From positions 17,209,919 through 17,273,918 of the forward strand of contig NC_087076.1 in NCBI RefSeq assembly GCF_026151205.1: DNA of 64,000 nucleotides, read 5' to 3'. Positions 1 to 10,728 of this stretch are shown piece after piece. The notes beneath the pieces are model-generated. The model did no database searches and was not told the DNA's origin. It saw nothing but the letters and a program-made list of their open reading frames with translations. A program made the translations under genes and the position numbers. This DNA is from Bolinopsis microptera. Lineage: Eukaryota > Ctenophora > Tentaculata > Lobata > Bolinopsidae. Numbering within the stretch: position 1 is the first letter of the stretch; each line of letters opens with the position of its first letter.

Positions 1-94
1 GCAGGTCGATGTCGTCAATCCTACTCAGTGCTGTCTGCAAAAATGTATTATGTGAATGTTCTGAAATTTATGGTGTTTCAACTCATCCTGAACA

Positions 95-250
95 TAATAC
101 TAAGGGGTCGTTACGTAATCAATATTCTAGCATTTTTCCCCACCTCCCCACTCCCCAGTCCCCCCCCCCCCTCCGTAATCAACCGTAATCAAGACCCAAC
201 CCCCCCTCCTGACAGCAATATTACGTAATCATGGCCTGACCCCACCCCCC
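95..250. repeat. C-rich dispersed repeat with ACGTAAT ends
   Basis: Contains an AAGGGGTCGTTACGTAATC-type end, C-runs and an ATTACGTAATC end. The same sequence in reverse complement closes the window (about 63930-64000), and related copies occur at 4470-4615, 59818-59880 and 61262-61320. It looks like a short non-autonomous inverted-repeat element. No coding capacity is seen. Confidence 0.6.
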
Positions 251-654
251 CCCCCCCCCCTGACGTTTTTCCTTAGAAAACACTTTTCTCTACGTTTCAT
301 GCTACCCTGATCATGCAATCATGATGAGCCGAAATCATTGCTATGATATCCGGCCAAGCACCTTCTAAAATACTTACTATTATAGCCGGATATTCGATCA
401 ATTTCTAAATTTTATCACTATCAGAGTGAAATTGAGTAGAATTTGAATCAAACTATCGGGGGGGGGGGGGGGGGGGGGGGCGTGCAGGTACTTTTTTGAT
501 GGAACATAACCCTAAAAGTACCCGAGGGGTGGGTGGGTGTTTTATGAAATTTTCGAAAAGTATCATGGTACTTTTTTTGTCCCAAAAAAAAGAAGGGGTA
601 CCCCAAAACATGATTATAAAAGTACATGGTACTTTTTCATTACCAAAATGTTAG

Positions 655-988
655 AATCGGGGTTTTCTGAAATTATACCTAGCTTGTTGTAGATCTAATT
701 GGGTTTTTCTGAAATTATACCTAGCTCGGTGTAGATCTAATTGGGTTTTTCTGAAATTATACCTAGCTTGTTGTAGATCTAATTGGGTTTTTCTGAAATT
801 ATACCTAGCTTGTTGTAGATCTAATCGGGTTTTTCTGAAATTATACCTAGCTCGGTGTAGATCTAATTGGGTTTTTCTGAAATTATACCTAGCTTGTTGT
901 AGATCTAATTGGGTTTTTCTGAAATTATACCTAGCTTGTTGTAGATCTAATTGGGTTTTTCTGAAATTATATATATTATATTATATCT
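655..988. repeat. 42-bp minisatellite, left array
   Basis: About seven and a half copies of a 42-bp unit containing GAAATTATACCTAGCTTGTT and GTAGATCTAATTGGG. Units alternate between a GCTTGTTG and a GCTCGGTG form, a sign of expansion by blocks. The array stops where the retrotransposon begins and resumes at 4078. Confidence 0.9.
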
Positions 989-989
989 A

Positions 990-3900
990 GCTTTACTCAT
1001 ACCCCGGACCCCCAGAATAGTCGGAAATTCAGAGTAAATGGGGGTGGTGTCCTTATTGCCATAAAACATTGTCTTGACATAGAATCTAAAATCATTCCTG
1101 TCAAATGTAGAGCCGAGATTTTGAGTATTGAGCTTTCTGACAAGTTAGGAAGAAAATCCATATTAAGCTCGTTCTACAGAGTTGGCACACTTGGCAATGA
1201 TAACCATGATAGAGTCAAGCAATACCTACATAACATCCGTAGGCGTAGAAGAGTACAGAGCATTACCTTGGCTGGTGATTTGAATATGCCCCAGGTCAGA
1301 TGGGATGAGGGCTCCTCCTCTGTTCCTATTGAACAAGCATTCATTGATACGTTTAATGATTTATCTTTACAGCAGCTGGTAACAGACCCTACACATTACA
1401 GGGGAAATGTTCTAGATGTAGTTTTGACGGATAAGCCAGAAATTATATCAGAATTAATTGTTGACAGTAAACATGGTATTTGTGGGTCGGATCACTATGC
1501 GATAAGATTTGACATAAGACTTAACGCTAATTGGACCAATTTAAATAATGCACTGAATTCTGAAAACTGGGAACATCTACTTAGTGGTAAACCAGTCGAA
1601 GAGGCCTGGTCAGTTTTCAATACTATTTTCACTTCTCATTGTAATTCACATATTCCTAAGATATCTGTCTCCGATGAATTTCAACCCCCATGGTTTGACT
1701 CAGATGTCTTTGATTTATGTAGAAAAAAGGAGCGACTACATGACGAATGGAAACAGTCTTCTAATCCAAAAAAATATTTAAAATTTTCCAAAGCTAGGAG
1801 GGATTTTAAAAATCTCGTTGATGCAAAATTGGACGCAAACTTTGAAGATGATGATAACAGAAATCTCATTAACAAAAAGTTCTGGTCTTTTGTGAAATCT
1901 AAATCAAACTCTAATCGCATTCCTGAAACAGTCAGCTACAATGGTTGCCTACGGTCCGATCCGCAAGGACAGTGTGAGTTATTCAATAAATATTTTAACG
2001 AACAGTTTACAGAGGGTAGTGATTATGATATAGATATCGACTTTTCCAGTGACCGTGATTTTCAGGTCAATTTCGACACTTGTAAAATCAAAGGTTTACT
2101 TGAAAATATTGATCCAAGTAAAGCGCAAGGGGCCGACAATATCCATGGAAGAATTTTAAAGTACTGTTCAGTGAGCCTGTCTAAGCCTCTTGCTATCCTT
2201 TTTGAAGCTTCTTATAAAACTGGATGTATTCCAGCAGATTGGAAAATGGCAAACGTTGTTCCAGTTCATAAAAAAGGCTCTAAAATTGAAGTTAACAACT
2301 ATAGGCCAATTTCTCTGACAAGCATTATTATGAAAGTTTACGAAAAAGTAATCCGGGATGAATTGCTCAATCGATGTGAACATCTTATTGATCAACGTCA
2401 ACATGGTTTTATGAGTAGGAAATCATGTACAACTCAGCTAGTAAATTTCTGTGACAGCTTAGCCCTATCTCTCAATGACAATGTTCGCACTGACATAATA
2501 TACTTTGATTTCCAAAAAGCTTTTGATTCTGTCAACCACGACATAATTCTGTTGAAGCTCAAAGAACAATATAACATTGATGCATCTCTACTGAGATTCT
2601 TCAAGTGCTACCTTGAAAACAGATACCAAAGGGTTGTCATTGGAAATAAAATGTCTGCTCCCTGTCAGGTTAGATCAGGTGTCCCCCAGGGCTCAATTTT
2701 AGGGCCTACTTTATTTATACTTTTTCTTAATGACATTACAGAGGATTTGTCACCGGAAACAAATATAACCATGTATGCTGATGATACAAAAATATGGCGT
2801 AGAATCACGTCCCAGGATGACCATTGGCTGCTCCAGCGGGATATTAACAGTCTTCAAAATTGGGCTCATCATAATAAGATGGTGTTTCACCCTTCAAAAA
2901 GTCACGTTCTTTCTATTACCCGAGCATATTCTATGAATCGTAGTGTTAATTTTGTGTACTCAATGAATGAAACGGCTATCGAATACACAGACATTGAAAA
3001 AGATCTTGGAGTACATATCAATAGTAAGTTAGATTGGTCACATCACTGTGATATGATATACTCTAAGGCTAGTCAGAGGTTAGGCCTTCTAAAAAGAACA
3101 TGTTACTTCACCAAGAACACTAAAAAACGTCGGGCCTTCTATCTATCTCAGGTTAGAAGTCATTTCGAACACTGCACAATTGTCTGGCGGCCTCATTCAG
3201 AAACCTCGGTGGAGAAACTTGAATCGATACAAAAAAGAGGTATCAAGTGGATCCTTAATGATATTTACTTGAGCCTTAGGGACAAAAAAAGGTATTTCAT
3301 AGCGTGTAAGGAACTAAATATCCTTCCACTCTCGGTAAGGTTTGATTACAAGGATATATTATATTTTCATAATATTTTTTATGACATGTCAGTTGTGACA
3401 TTTCCACCTTACTTACGACGTTTCATGGGAAGTAGGTTAAGGCGATCACATCTAGACGATCTCAGTATGATTAGTGACATTTCTCCTCAAGTTCCACAAA
3501 ACCTTACGTCAAGCCAGACCAGATGTTCAGGCATATCTAAGTCTTACTTTTACAGAGCACACATTCTTTGGAATAAACTCCATTATGAATTAAGGGAAAT
3601 CTCAAGGCCATCCGTGTTTAAAACCCATTTAATTAAGTACCTCTGGACAGTTCTAAACGACCATATAACATCCTCTGACAGTTAAACAATTTACCTTAAT
3701 GTAACTATATTGTCTAAATATAAATTGATATGAAGCATAATTAATAAAATATGTTAAATAAAGTGTGTTTATAATTATGATTTATGGTACATTGTTATTT
3801 ATTATATTTATATTTTAGGCTGTAACCTTATTAGTTCAATGGAATAAACCTAGTATGCCTTGGTTGCAGCATCGCTTCACTTATAGGTGCATTTAGGGCC

Positions 3901-4074
3901 CGATGTAATTGCTATGATCAGTTTACTGGTCAACTGGTGTTTCGGTGTCCCTTATTTTGTTTACACTCGGTCACTTGTCAAGGCATGTAAGGTCATTCGG
4001 CGATATTTTCTTTGAAATAAAATGATGTATTTGTGTAACAATTTGAAAGTTTATTGATAAAAAAAATACCTAGC
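990..4074 (+). mobile_element. 5'-truncated non-LTR retrotransposon (CR1/Jockey-like)
   Basis: The element begins inside its endonuclease domain and ends in an A-rich tract just before the minisatellite resumes, so it inserted into the array by target-primed reverse transcription. The 5' truncation is typical of this mechanism. Several AATAAA-like signals follow the ORF. The array on both sides gives the insertion boundaries within a few bases. Confidence 0.85.
1002..3685 (+). CDS. Non-LTR retrotransposon ORF2: endonuclease (partial) and reverse transcriptase
   Basis: The frame is open from about 1002; the first residues already belong to the exonuclease-endonuclease-phosphatase fold, so the real start is missing. 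Endonuclease motifs GDLNMP (about 1274-1291) and SDHYAI (about 1489-1506) are visible. The reverse transcriptase follows: YRPISLTS, YFDFQKAFDSVNH, SGVPQGSILGP and the catalytic YADDTK (about 2775). The C-terminal part carries the usual thumb region. The frame is intact to TAA at 3683-3685, so this copy is young apart from its 5' truncation. CR1/Jockey-superfamily membership is suggested by domain order; the exact clade is not determined. Confidence 0.92.
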
Positions 4075-4297
4075 AGCTAGCTCGGTGTAGATCTAATTGG
4101 GTTTTTCTGAAATTATACCTAGCTTGTTGTAGATCTAATTGGGTTTTTCTGAAATTATACCTAGCAGCTAGCTCGGTGTAGATCTAATTGGGTTTTTCTG
4201 AAATTATACATAGCTTGTTGTAGATCTAATTGGGTTTTTCTGAAATTATACCTAGGTCGGTGTAGATCTAATTGGGTTTTTTCTGAAATTATACCTT
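4075..4297. repeat. 42-bp minisatellite, right array
   Basis: About five copies of the unit seen at 655-988, with the same two sequence variants. One unit carries an extra T in its T-run. It is the continuation of the left array after the retrotransposon. Confidence 0.88.
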
Positions 4298-4469
4298 CCC
4301 CCTTTAGATATGATTGCAATTTCTGTGGCGGAAAACCTTAAAAAACCTTAAATTTGCAAAGTCAGCATATGTTCCATCAAAAAAGTACCTGCACCCCCCC
4401 CCCCCCCCCCCCCCCCGAACTAATGTCAAATTATTATTATTCTAGAGGGTAAAAAAGGAAATTTTGATA

Positions 4470-4484
4470 ACGTAATCAACGACC

Positions 4485-4541
<57 letters not shown>

Positions 4542-4618
4542 TAATCAACCGTAAGCATTTGGAAACCCCCCTCCCCCCTCGGCTGATTACGTAATATGTG
4601 AACGACCCCTAGGGAGTG
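4470..4618. repeat. C-rich dispersed repeat (second copy)
   Basis: Starts ATAACGTAATCAACGACC, runs through a C-tract of about 55 bases (4487-4540), then GTAATCAACCGTAAG, and closes with ATTACGTAATATGTGAACGACCCCT. It shares its end motif with the repeat at 95-250. Confidence 0.55.
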
Positions 4619-4742
4619 AAAGCAGACAAATAATCCCATCCGAAGAAGAAAAACATTCCCAAATTCTCTTAGATAATCCCAAATGTCCCAGGTAATATTT
4701 TTCAATTAAATGCCCCATTGTAATAAGCCCAATGTTTCTTAC

Positions 4743-5404
4743 CCCGACATTCTTGTCTGTGGCTTGGTTGTAGTACCAGTCGTCAAATCTCAGACCTAAC
4801 TCACATTGGACGCTCCTCGGATAATAGAACCTGACGAAGGAGATAAATTATTGTAAAGCTGATCAGAGATCTTTTGAAGAAGTTAAATATTTTAAAGATC
4901 AAAAGATAACTAAGTTTTATTTTTCATGGTCTACTAGTACAAAAGCGGTCTGTATTTTCAACAAAAAAAAAAACATCCAGAATCGTATCTCGGATATCTT
5001 ACTTTATGATAGGAAACATGACTTTGTCAACTGCTCTCGTCAAAGCATTTGGAGGGATTGGATCCATCCTGCCAGTTACGGGTACTTGGCTCTTTGGTAG
5101 CATATTCACAGTCAGGTCATGTTGAATCTGAGCGAAAATTACCATAAAATATTAATGAGGTGTATACATCACATCAGTCATGCTGCTCTATGATTTCACT
5201 GCGACAACAAACAGTCCGAGCAAAAAATGTTAAAATGATGTTTAAAAGTTGTGAAGTTGTACACAGTTTACGAACCTTTGGAATTGACATACGTCCGGGA
5301 ATTTCCTGGACACCAAATCTGGCGGCAGTCTTGCCAACGATCCCCACCTTAGTAAGAGACATGATGTCCTGTTCATTAGTTGGAATGTTAATTATAGCAG
5401 TGTC
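4743..5404 (-). CDS. Unidentified multi-exon gene (three consecutive exons)
   Basis: Three segments keep one frame and have consensus splice sites: 5276-5404, 5003-5127 and 4743-4830. The phases agree (0, 2, 0). Predicted protein includes MSLTKVGIVGKTAARFG in the first, DLTVNMLPKSQVPVTGRM in the second and ELGLRFDDWYYNQAT in the third. An ATG at 5353-5355, shortly after the acceptor of the first segment, could be the start. The 3' end is not found; the downstream DNA is repeats, so the gene may continue beyond them or be truncated. I do not recognise the family. It lies about 530 bp downstream of the coiled-coil gene on the same strand. Confidence 0.45.
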
Positions 5405-5936
5405 CTACAAGTAAGCTATTTATAGAAAATAGGAAACTGTACCTTACAGTTTGCTTTATATAATCATTTAATAAATTGGCAGACCACTTGTATATAGTAA
5501 CTCGAAAAGTGAAAACATCCATATAATCAAACATATTTACATTCCGTACACAACAATACAGGATCAAAAGCGAACCGAAAAGCTCTCATCATAAAAACTT
5601 TATAAAACTATGCGTAAAACTTCCAGCAAAATGATGTTAGTATATTATATTAATCGGAAATTATCAAGAATTTTAACAAAAATGTATATTGTAAACAATG
5701 TAAACGCTCCAGCAATGAGCCAAGGTAAAAAGTTTCTGCAATCCAAGTAAAAGTACCTTTAGAAAATTTTATCAACCAGGCCAATGATGTATAAAACCCA
5801 AAGAAATAAATAATCAGTACATTTAAAGGTCAGTCTATCAAGCTAAAGATACTTGAATTACAAATCAATCAGGAAGCCCGTGATTGTGGCTTCATTTAAC
5901 CAGACCAAGGGGTAAGGCAGAGTCTCTCATAGTCCT

Positions 5937-8900
5937 TTAGTAATGCCTGTGCCTGAAAGAAAACAATTACAATCGATACATTTTCCGCTACGATTCGTTA
6001 ACATTGATTATACAACAAACTTCAATAAACAGTGCCCAAAAACATAAAAGGCCTTTTTATAGATTAGTTATGTCAATAAGTAACAGAAAGTAAACGAAAG
6101 AGAGTAATCGTAACTTACTCGGAATACTCCATGAACGGTGAATTTGAGGGAGGTGCCGTCTGCTCTCCATGGCTAGCTGCTAAAGTTGCTCCTATGCTCG
6201 GTTCAAAACCGCGACTCTCCATGCCAGACCGCGAGAAATGTCCTGGATCCGACTGTCAAATACATAAGAGTTATTTTAAATGCTCAGCTTCGAAAAAATG
6301 TTGAAAAGGAAATCAATTTATAAAACTTTTTATGCAGGATCAACTTAAAACGTGATTAACTTAATTGGGAGTTACAGTGTTTCAATGAAAATTTTTGTTT
6401 TAACACTGCACTGTTTGTCATAATCACAAATGACGAAAGCATATGGCACCCCACTGTATGACAGAGTAAGAGATCTTTGGAGTGAGTTACTGAACGTTGA
6501 TTACGTAAACCAATATTAGGGACATCCCTCGAAATCATTCTAAAAACGGTGATCCCAAGAGGCTTTCTGGTTGTACAAAATTGGAGTTCACAGGATTCCA
6601 TGGGATATCGTATCAAATGAGAGATAGATTGTGATGTGATCTCTTTCGGGCTTGCGCTTATCACATGTTTTCCATTTCTTGGCAACGGATACAATAAACC
6701 AATCTACCCATCGACAGATATGAAACGTACGTGAAAGGAGTGCTTAAAAAGCACATTGTGCGAGCCTTTTGAACATAATTTTGTCTTTGCGCCCTACAAC
6801 TTTGTTCTTTAAAAATCGTCCAGTTTTTACAGCCACGAATTTTAGTTAGTTCTATTCATGGAATCAGGAGTTTTCTTGTACTAATCTAAGGAGTTAAACA
6901 ATGAATTCAACAAGCTTTAGTCTGAGAATTCTGATCTTGAAGCTGCGGTTTATTTATCAACTACACAAGTCGTCAAAGAGTCCAAAAAGTTTGGGCACAA
7001 CGATGCAGTTGGCACGAAATCAGATTGTGAACAACACAGAGAATTGAGTCGATGAATCATCAAGTTACAAATTTTAGATACATTCATAATGAACGATAAG
7101 GTATTCTGCACCCATTAGGTGCACAAACAGATGTGTAGTACAGTACATAGTACCGGTGTAAGAAGTGCAGTTAGCGCGGCCCAGCGGCGCTGGAGCGCAC
7201 CTGGACTGATACCATCCATTCCCATGCTCTCCAAGACCATGTTCCTATTTACTGCCTCCTGATAAATTTAATTTAAGTTGTCATGTGGTTAAACTGAAGG
7301 TCAAACTTACTACTTGAAGTTTGGCCTGTAGCTGTTTTCTGACATGTCGTTCCATTGAATAGTACCGCTTTAGTTCCGTCACCTATTGAATGGTGTTAAT
7401 AAACAATTCCGGACATATTCATTGCCCAGTTACTATAATGAAAAACAACAAAGAATATTACAAATATAAGAGCTGGACGAGACAAGTAAAACCTGACAGG
7501 AGAGAACAGCTAGTTGGTTCTTGTAGTCATCAGTTAACTTCTTCTCACCGAGTAGCTGGTCGTTCAGACTTTCAATGATCTGAAAAGTGAAGTGTTATTC
7601 TCTGCATACCACCAGACACCATGTATATTGGTTAATATAATGATAAATATTTAAGGCCCGTCTTGATTAAATCAACTGAAAAGCAATGGCTAGTAATATG
7701 GTATAACTACAGGCCTATTTGATTAACATTTTGTGGTTTCCCAAATAAAATTCCTGTACGATGAAAATAACCTGCTGATTTTCTTCCAGTGAAGTTGAGA
7801 GAGTATCACATTGTCGTTCGTGTTCAGATTTAAAAGCATCAGCTTCTGCTACCTGAACCTTCAGATAGCTATTCTCTGAGACCTAAAAATAAATTATGTC
7901 TTGGAGAAAGTTAATTATCAACGTTTCGACTCCCGAATTATATGTCAGCTTTGCTGAACACATATTTCTTGGCAACAGGGGCGTGCCCAGGGGGGGGGGG
8001 GCGATGGAGGCGGTCGCCGCCCCCTTTTTGAAATGTTGACCTATAATTTTTTGTCGAAAATTGGTTTATATAGCAAAAAAATATTTTTATAAAAAATTTT
8101 ATAAAAATTTTCACAAAAAAAATTAAACGACATCAAACACAAGTATTACTTTTTAAACATATGTACTAATTTCGAACTAATTGAATAAGGCCGTTACACA
8201 TGCCTTGTGCATACATTTCCCTAATATTCATCAATTCTTAATAGTTAATACTTATTACTTACATACATCTATAATCATTCGTGATTAATGATCATTACGT
8301 TACTTAGTCCATTATACAGTCAGAAATGGCAACACATTAAGAAACAGTTCAAGCTTAAAAGAGTCAAGAGATTAGTCATTAGTGATTAGAGAGAGGCAGA
8401 TTAATATGGGAAAGAGGAGCTAAAGTATCTACTTTGATCTAGTATCTTCATGTACAATGTTAGATGACTGATGATATCCACTTGGCATCTAGGCTGATAA
8501 AGTTCAGAAATTTCTAATGACCAAGTGTGTATCAACTGCCTTGAACCTTCTGTAATGATATCCTTAATCCTATTGGCTTAGCATATAATTCTATAATTCA
8601 GTCAAAAAATTTTCCGTGGGCTGCGCCCCCGAGCCCCTGCCGCCGCTCGCTTCGCTCGCGGCGGTAGCCTCGGAGCTGGCGCTTCGCGCCGACTCCTCGC
8701 CTACCCCTTTCAAAAATCCTGTGCACGCCCCTGCTTGGCAAGCAGTCTTGTCTCCAAATCTCAATTATCAATGGAGTGTACATGTAATGATAGAAGCAGT
8801 CCACTTTACTCACTAGGGCAGAGTAATCTTGTTCCACTTTGGTCTTCATCCGTTCGAGAACACGGTCTTTCTCATAAAGTTGGTCTCGGAGATCCTTGAC

Positions 8901-9908
8901 TGCTGCAGCTGCCTGGTCTATTTTCAGCCGCTGTGCGTTAGCATTCTGAGAGATGGATTATGGGGTTAATAAAGTTGTGGGGGTTGCAGTTGAACCTAAT
9001 CTATCAAATCAATCACATTAACGTGCAAATCTAATAGAGACGCATTACAAACAATAGGTTTTGTTAGTGTTAGTAAAGGTCATGTAATTCTGGCAAATAT
9101 AACAGAAAATAGGTCTGACCTTGTCCCCGTCGCTGAAGGATCTTATCTCGTTATTCTTCTGTTTCAGTTCACCCTTCAGTTCAGACATCTCCCTTCGGTA
9201 CTCCATGTTATTTGCCTTAATTGTGTTCACCTGAAAAAATTAAACTTGCATTTCGAATTCTCAAATGACACATCGCAAATAAATATAAGCCGTGTCCATG
9301 ATATTAATCACAATAATTGTAAGCAAGGGAATTCCAAAAATGCAGGTATTCAAGAAGTAAGACCAACCTTAGACTTGCTCTCGCGGGAGTTCTCGAGGAG
9401 CAGCTTCATAAGATTGTTGTTTTGTATCAGGACATGTTCTATCTCATTCTCTCTCTGCTCTACTTCCTTCAACTTCTGAACCATCTGAGAAATATGATTG
9501 CATTACGTTTCCATCACCATGTCACTGGATAGTGAATACACACTGTGTCAAACCAAAAGCACTAAAGCAATGAAACCTTTATAAAACAGATACAAATGTA
9601 TAATCCATATTAGGTAGTTTACTTAAACGAAAATGTGAGATAAAGTTGCAAGTAACCTGATCGTGAGGAATGGTATCTACACGTTTCTTCTGCCGACTGC
9701 CATGTTCCGAGGCAGCACTGTTGCCTTGTTGTGCTGAGTTACCACGTGGCAAGTTGTTAGATACAGCGAGGTTGCTAATGGTAACACTATCTACACTGAT
9801 TGTTGAGACGCTGTCCTCAAGCTCGCAGACATCTTCATATTCTGCCATCACATTTTGAGATGGGGTAATGGAGAGGTAGATTGATTCCAGCGAGGTAGTT
9901 TCCACCAG
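5937..9908 (-). CDS. Coiled-coil protein, about 358 aa, ten exons
   Basis: Exons read 9657-9908 (start ATG at 9846-9848), 9368-9484, 9120-9230, 8814-8945, 7772-7882, 7493-7579, 7311-7382, 7154-7258, 6119-6252 and 5937-5952. All boundaries are GT-AG, and the internal exons are symmetric phase 0, as often seen in coiled-coil genes. The protein has an acidic N-terminus (MAEYEDVCELEDSVST), then roughly 220 residues of heptad-rich helix dense in E, K, Q and L, and a Ser/Pro/Gly-rich tail with no predicted structure. There is no signal peptide or membrane segment. An acceptor-like CCCTCCCCAATAG lies about 60 nt before the ATG, so there is a 5' untranslated exon or a trans-splice site. I cannot name the family; a centrosomal or ciliary role is only a guess. 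The last, tiny exon is the least certain. Confidence 0.7.
7976..8733. mobile_element. hAT-like non-autonomous DNA element
   Basis: A 758-bp insertion with terminal inverted repeats beginning CAGGGGCGTG and an exact 8-bp target duplication, CTTGGCAA, at 7968-7975 and 8734-8741. An 8-bp duplication with CAGGGG ends is the classic hAT signature. It sits in the intron between two coiled-coil gene exons. Next to one end is a GC-rich stretch (8618-8700) with a short inverted repeat around CGCTTCGCTCGCGGCG. No transposase is present. Confidence 0.88.
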
Positions 9909-10728
9909 CTATTGGGGAGGGAAACTTTAAGGTTCACTTATTTTCTTCCTGTTTTCTTTAAATAAAATTGATTACCATAAGGCATCAGCTGCAAAACTGA
10001 AGAAAATATAAAGTCATGAATATTGGGTAGAATAAGTAATACTAAACACCTACAACTAATCTATCAATATCCAGAGCTTTAATTGAGTAATGAACTTGGC
10101 AATGAAACAAACAATGAGTCGGTATAAAACGATAAATAATGGCAACTGACTCTAATTAATGATCGCATAAATCCAATAAACAATACTTAACTTATGTACA
10201 TGAACCTATCCACAAAACCAATGAAATTAAGTTATATAAGTAATAAGTTTTAATGAAAGCTCATAATTTCTGTTTCACCCAGCATAATGAAATTATTGAC
10301 TCTTGCCTAGAGATTGAATTCAAATAAAGTACGTCGTAATATTTTTTAAAGCAATTTTAAACTCTTCTGTATAGCATCTTTTTACATTTCCGATTTAGCG
10401 TTCTTTGTACGGAATTGCCATATAAGTAAGGCCGAATTATAAATGTTAGACTAAACTATAACAACACAAATGATTACCAAATTAGGTTTAAATAATTTAC
10501 AGCCCTTACATTTATGATCTAGAAAGTTTTTACAATACTATTTACACTTTAAAACAATCTAAATACTTAATATGTATAAAACGTGAATCTGCAAATAAAT
10601 AAATTATCATGCTCTAATCTGAATAGAATTTGATTCAATATGTAAATCTGAGTAAAGTAGATGATATCTCAATTCTGAAATTTAGATAAGATCTGATCTA
10701 GAACGAGTCTATAAGTGGAAGATCTAGT

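Larger units (their letters stand above)
458..4416. mobile_element. Inverted-repeat element carrying a minisatellite and a nested retrotransposon
   Basis: The left end is a G-run (458-480) followed by GTGCAGGTACTTTTTTGATG; the right end (about 4369-4416) is its reverse complement ending in a C-run. The matching arms are about 27 bp plus the homopolymer. Inside is a 42-bp minisatellite interrupted by a non-LTR retrotransposon. I did not find a clean target-site duplication, so the superfamily is unknown. Homopolymer lengths are likely unreliable. Confidence 0.6.

Noticed and set aside
655-4297. CRISPR-like array
   Set aside because: The 42-bp units are contiguous tandem repeats with no spacers, in a eukaryotic genome.
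4442-4705. Poly-glycine reading frame
   Set aside because: Created by a long C-run in a dispersed repeat, with no splice sites or start context.
5276-5404. Resemblance of MSLTKVGIVGKTAARFG to the start of ribosomal protein L37a
   Set aside because: Only about a dozen residues match, and the four zinc-binding cysteines of L37a do not follow in the next exons.
8616-8816. GC-rich plus-strand frame
   Set aside because: It lies across the end of the hAT-like element and reflects its GC-rich hairpin.
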